Shown piece by piece: positions 63,142 through 64,000 of a stretch of DNA of 64,000 bases. Below the pieces are notes generated by a model, which saw only the letters and a list, made by a program, of their open reading frames with translations, made no database searches and had not been told where the DNA came from. Made by a program: the position numbers and the translations under genes. The stretch comes from Bimastos eiseni (lineage: Eukaryota > Annelida > Clitellata > Crassiclitellata > Lumbricidae). How positions within the stretch are numbered: the first letter of the stretch is position 1; every line of letters starts with the position of its first letter. Where the stretch lies: NCBI GenBank assembly GCA_959347315.1, contig OY365810.1, positions 32,393,083 to 32,457,082 on the forward strand. Direction: 5' to 3'.

Positions 63142-63783
63142 GTATGTATATGCGGCGTTTATGCGCTTCTCTTCTCTTATTTCTATTGCATAGTAAATGT
63201 GAAACCTGGTCAAGTTTTGGTATGTAAAGCAATTAGTATGAAGTAATCAAGTTATCTTTTTTGGCACAAGACAAATAGTCATGCAATGCATACAATAGTG
63301 TAAAAGTAGCACAATGCCAGTAGAAAGAAAACCGATTCAATATTAGAAACATATTTATAAAAGTGTTAAATGTCTGATGTCTGAACTTTTTATATATATA
63401 AGTTATATCTATATATAAGTTATATATATATAAGATATATATATATATATATATCTGTAACTGACCCACTGCACCTGAAGTGGTTTTATAATGGTTTTAT
63501 GAAATACTTGAGAATGTATTATGTACCAAGTCTCACCCTCAATGATCAGTTCAACAAGTCCTCATAGTTTTTTAAGATTGTGCCATATTGTTCTTGATTG
63601 CTTTATCTTACATTACTTTTGAACTATTGTCTTTAGAGTGGTTGGCCAGCATAACTGTCATCTTGGGCTCTGAAACAAAAACCTTTGAAAGTCCTGATTC
63701 ATGTCAGAGGATTATTGATGCAGAGCACAGTGCTGCCTCAGAGGCTTATCAATTCCTTGTGAAGCATGAAGAACTCTTATCAG
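63018..63783 (+). CDS. double-stranded-RNA-binding-like domain, partial gene (two exons)
   Basis: Join 63018-63141, 63637-63783, continuing beyond the window through a CAG|GTCAAT donor. Across the phase-1 junction (A+AG = Lys) the protein reads NYKGQLKNFLDSKRI, VPPIYNQKPDP, NNKWLASITVILGSETKTFE, then RIIDAEHSAASEAYQFL. This follows the dsRBD layout: first helix with YKG.L..FL, P.Y turn, three strands, and a final helix of the type 'A...AA..AY..L'. The usual basic KKxAK of the last helix is reduced to RIIDAEHSAA, so RNA affinity may be weak or lost. The 5' part is unresolved: it may be a separate gene or an alternative 3' part of the CXorf38-like gene, whose exon 3 ends in the matching phase 0. 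Confidence 0.6.
63142..63636 (+). other. intron of the dsRBD-like gene
   Basis: 495 bp, phase 1, with a TA microsatellite at 63391-63454. Confidence 0.6.
63391..63454. repeat. (TA)n microsatellite
   Basis: TATATATA tracts with AAGTTATA interruptions. Confidence 0.9.
63637..63783 (+). CDS. dsRBD-like exon b
   Basis: Acceptor TTGTCTTTAG, donor G|GTCAAT, ends in phase 1. Encodes WLASITVILGSETKTFE and RIIDAEHSAASEAYQFLVKH. Confidence 0.62.
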
Positions 63784-64000
63784 GTCAATAACGTTCTTCA
63801 GTTCAGTTACAGATATTGCACATTTCATCAAATAGTCTGTACCTATACTATTTTGCAATTGTAATGATGAACACTACAATCAATTATTTACCTCTTATTC
63901 TGAAACACATTTATGTCTGTCTGACTGACTGAAAGTCTGAAGATTATCATTCTTATTATTACACAAATTTGTGACGCATGCAAAGCAGAGAGACAAATTC
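63784..64000. other. non-coding end of window
   Basis: Presumed intron of the dsRBD-like gene, cut by the window edge. Confidence 0.5.

Overview
The window is animal (metazoan) nuclear DNA. It is AT-rich and sparsely genic, with short coding exons in GT-AG introns of up to about 7.3 kb, abundant microsatellites, and decayed non-LTR retrotransposons, SINE-like repeats and hAT DNA transposons. The recognisable proteins are animal families, and the architecture fits an invertebrate, probably marine; I cannot name the phylum. All genes I can support lie on the plus strand.

Layout. (1) 1-7018: mostly non-coding, with a 317-bp hAT MITE with perfect 8-bp target duplications (3093-3425), a second MITE-like element, a minus-strand reverse-transcriptase relic and a 42-bp minisatellite. 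(2) 7081-13201: a complete repulsive guidance molecule (RGM) gene in three coding exons, including a short first exon that encodes the signal peptide. (3) 13202-18993: non-coding, with a minus-strand CR1/L2-like reverse-transcriptase relic. (4) 18994-21768: two exons of an unrecognised, probably nuclear protein; its intron carries a LINE fragment. (5) 22173-28580: mobile and repetitive DNA. It holds a hAT element with intact ends and target duplications, an exact copy of 93 bp of that element about 1 kb away, and a palindromic CCTAGG-rich array embedded in a 36-bp minisatellite. (6) 28581-48975: a nine-exon alpha-arrestin gene (ARRDC2/3/4 type, 422 residues) with three PPxY motifs. Its introns hold LINE relics, SINE copies and a 169-bp satellite. 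(7) 48976-58475: repeat-rich intergenic DNA with two foldback-like structures. (8) 58476-61512: a four-exon CXorf38-like (DUF4559) gene, 350 residues, carrying an Rx4H motif of the HEPN type. (9) 63018-63783: two exons that together encode a double-stranded-RNA-binding-like domain and continue beyond the window.

RGM (extracellular guidance and BMP co-receptor) and the alpha-arrestin (ubiquitin-ligase adaptor in receptor trafficking) are ordinary conserved genes with no evident link to each other. The most interesting association is at the right end. A gene with a candidate HEPN ribonuclease motif is followed 1.5 kb downstream, on the same strand, by exons for a dsRNA-binding-like domain. The intron phases would even permit splicing between them. 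This could be an RNA-sensing or RNA-cleaving innate-immune locus, but that is inference. All exon boundaries were placed by eye from splice signals, reading frame and family resemblance.
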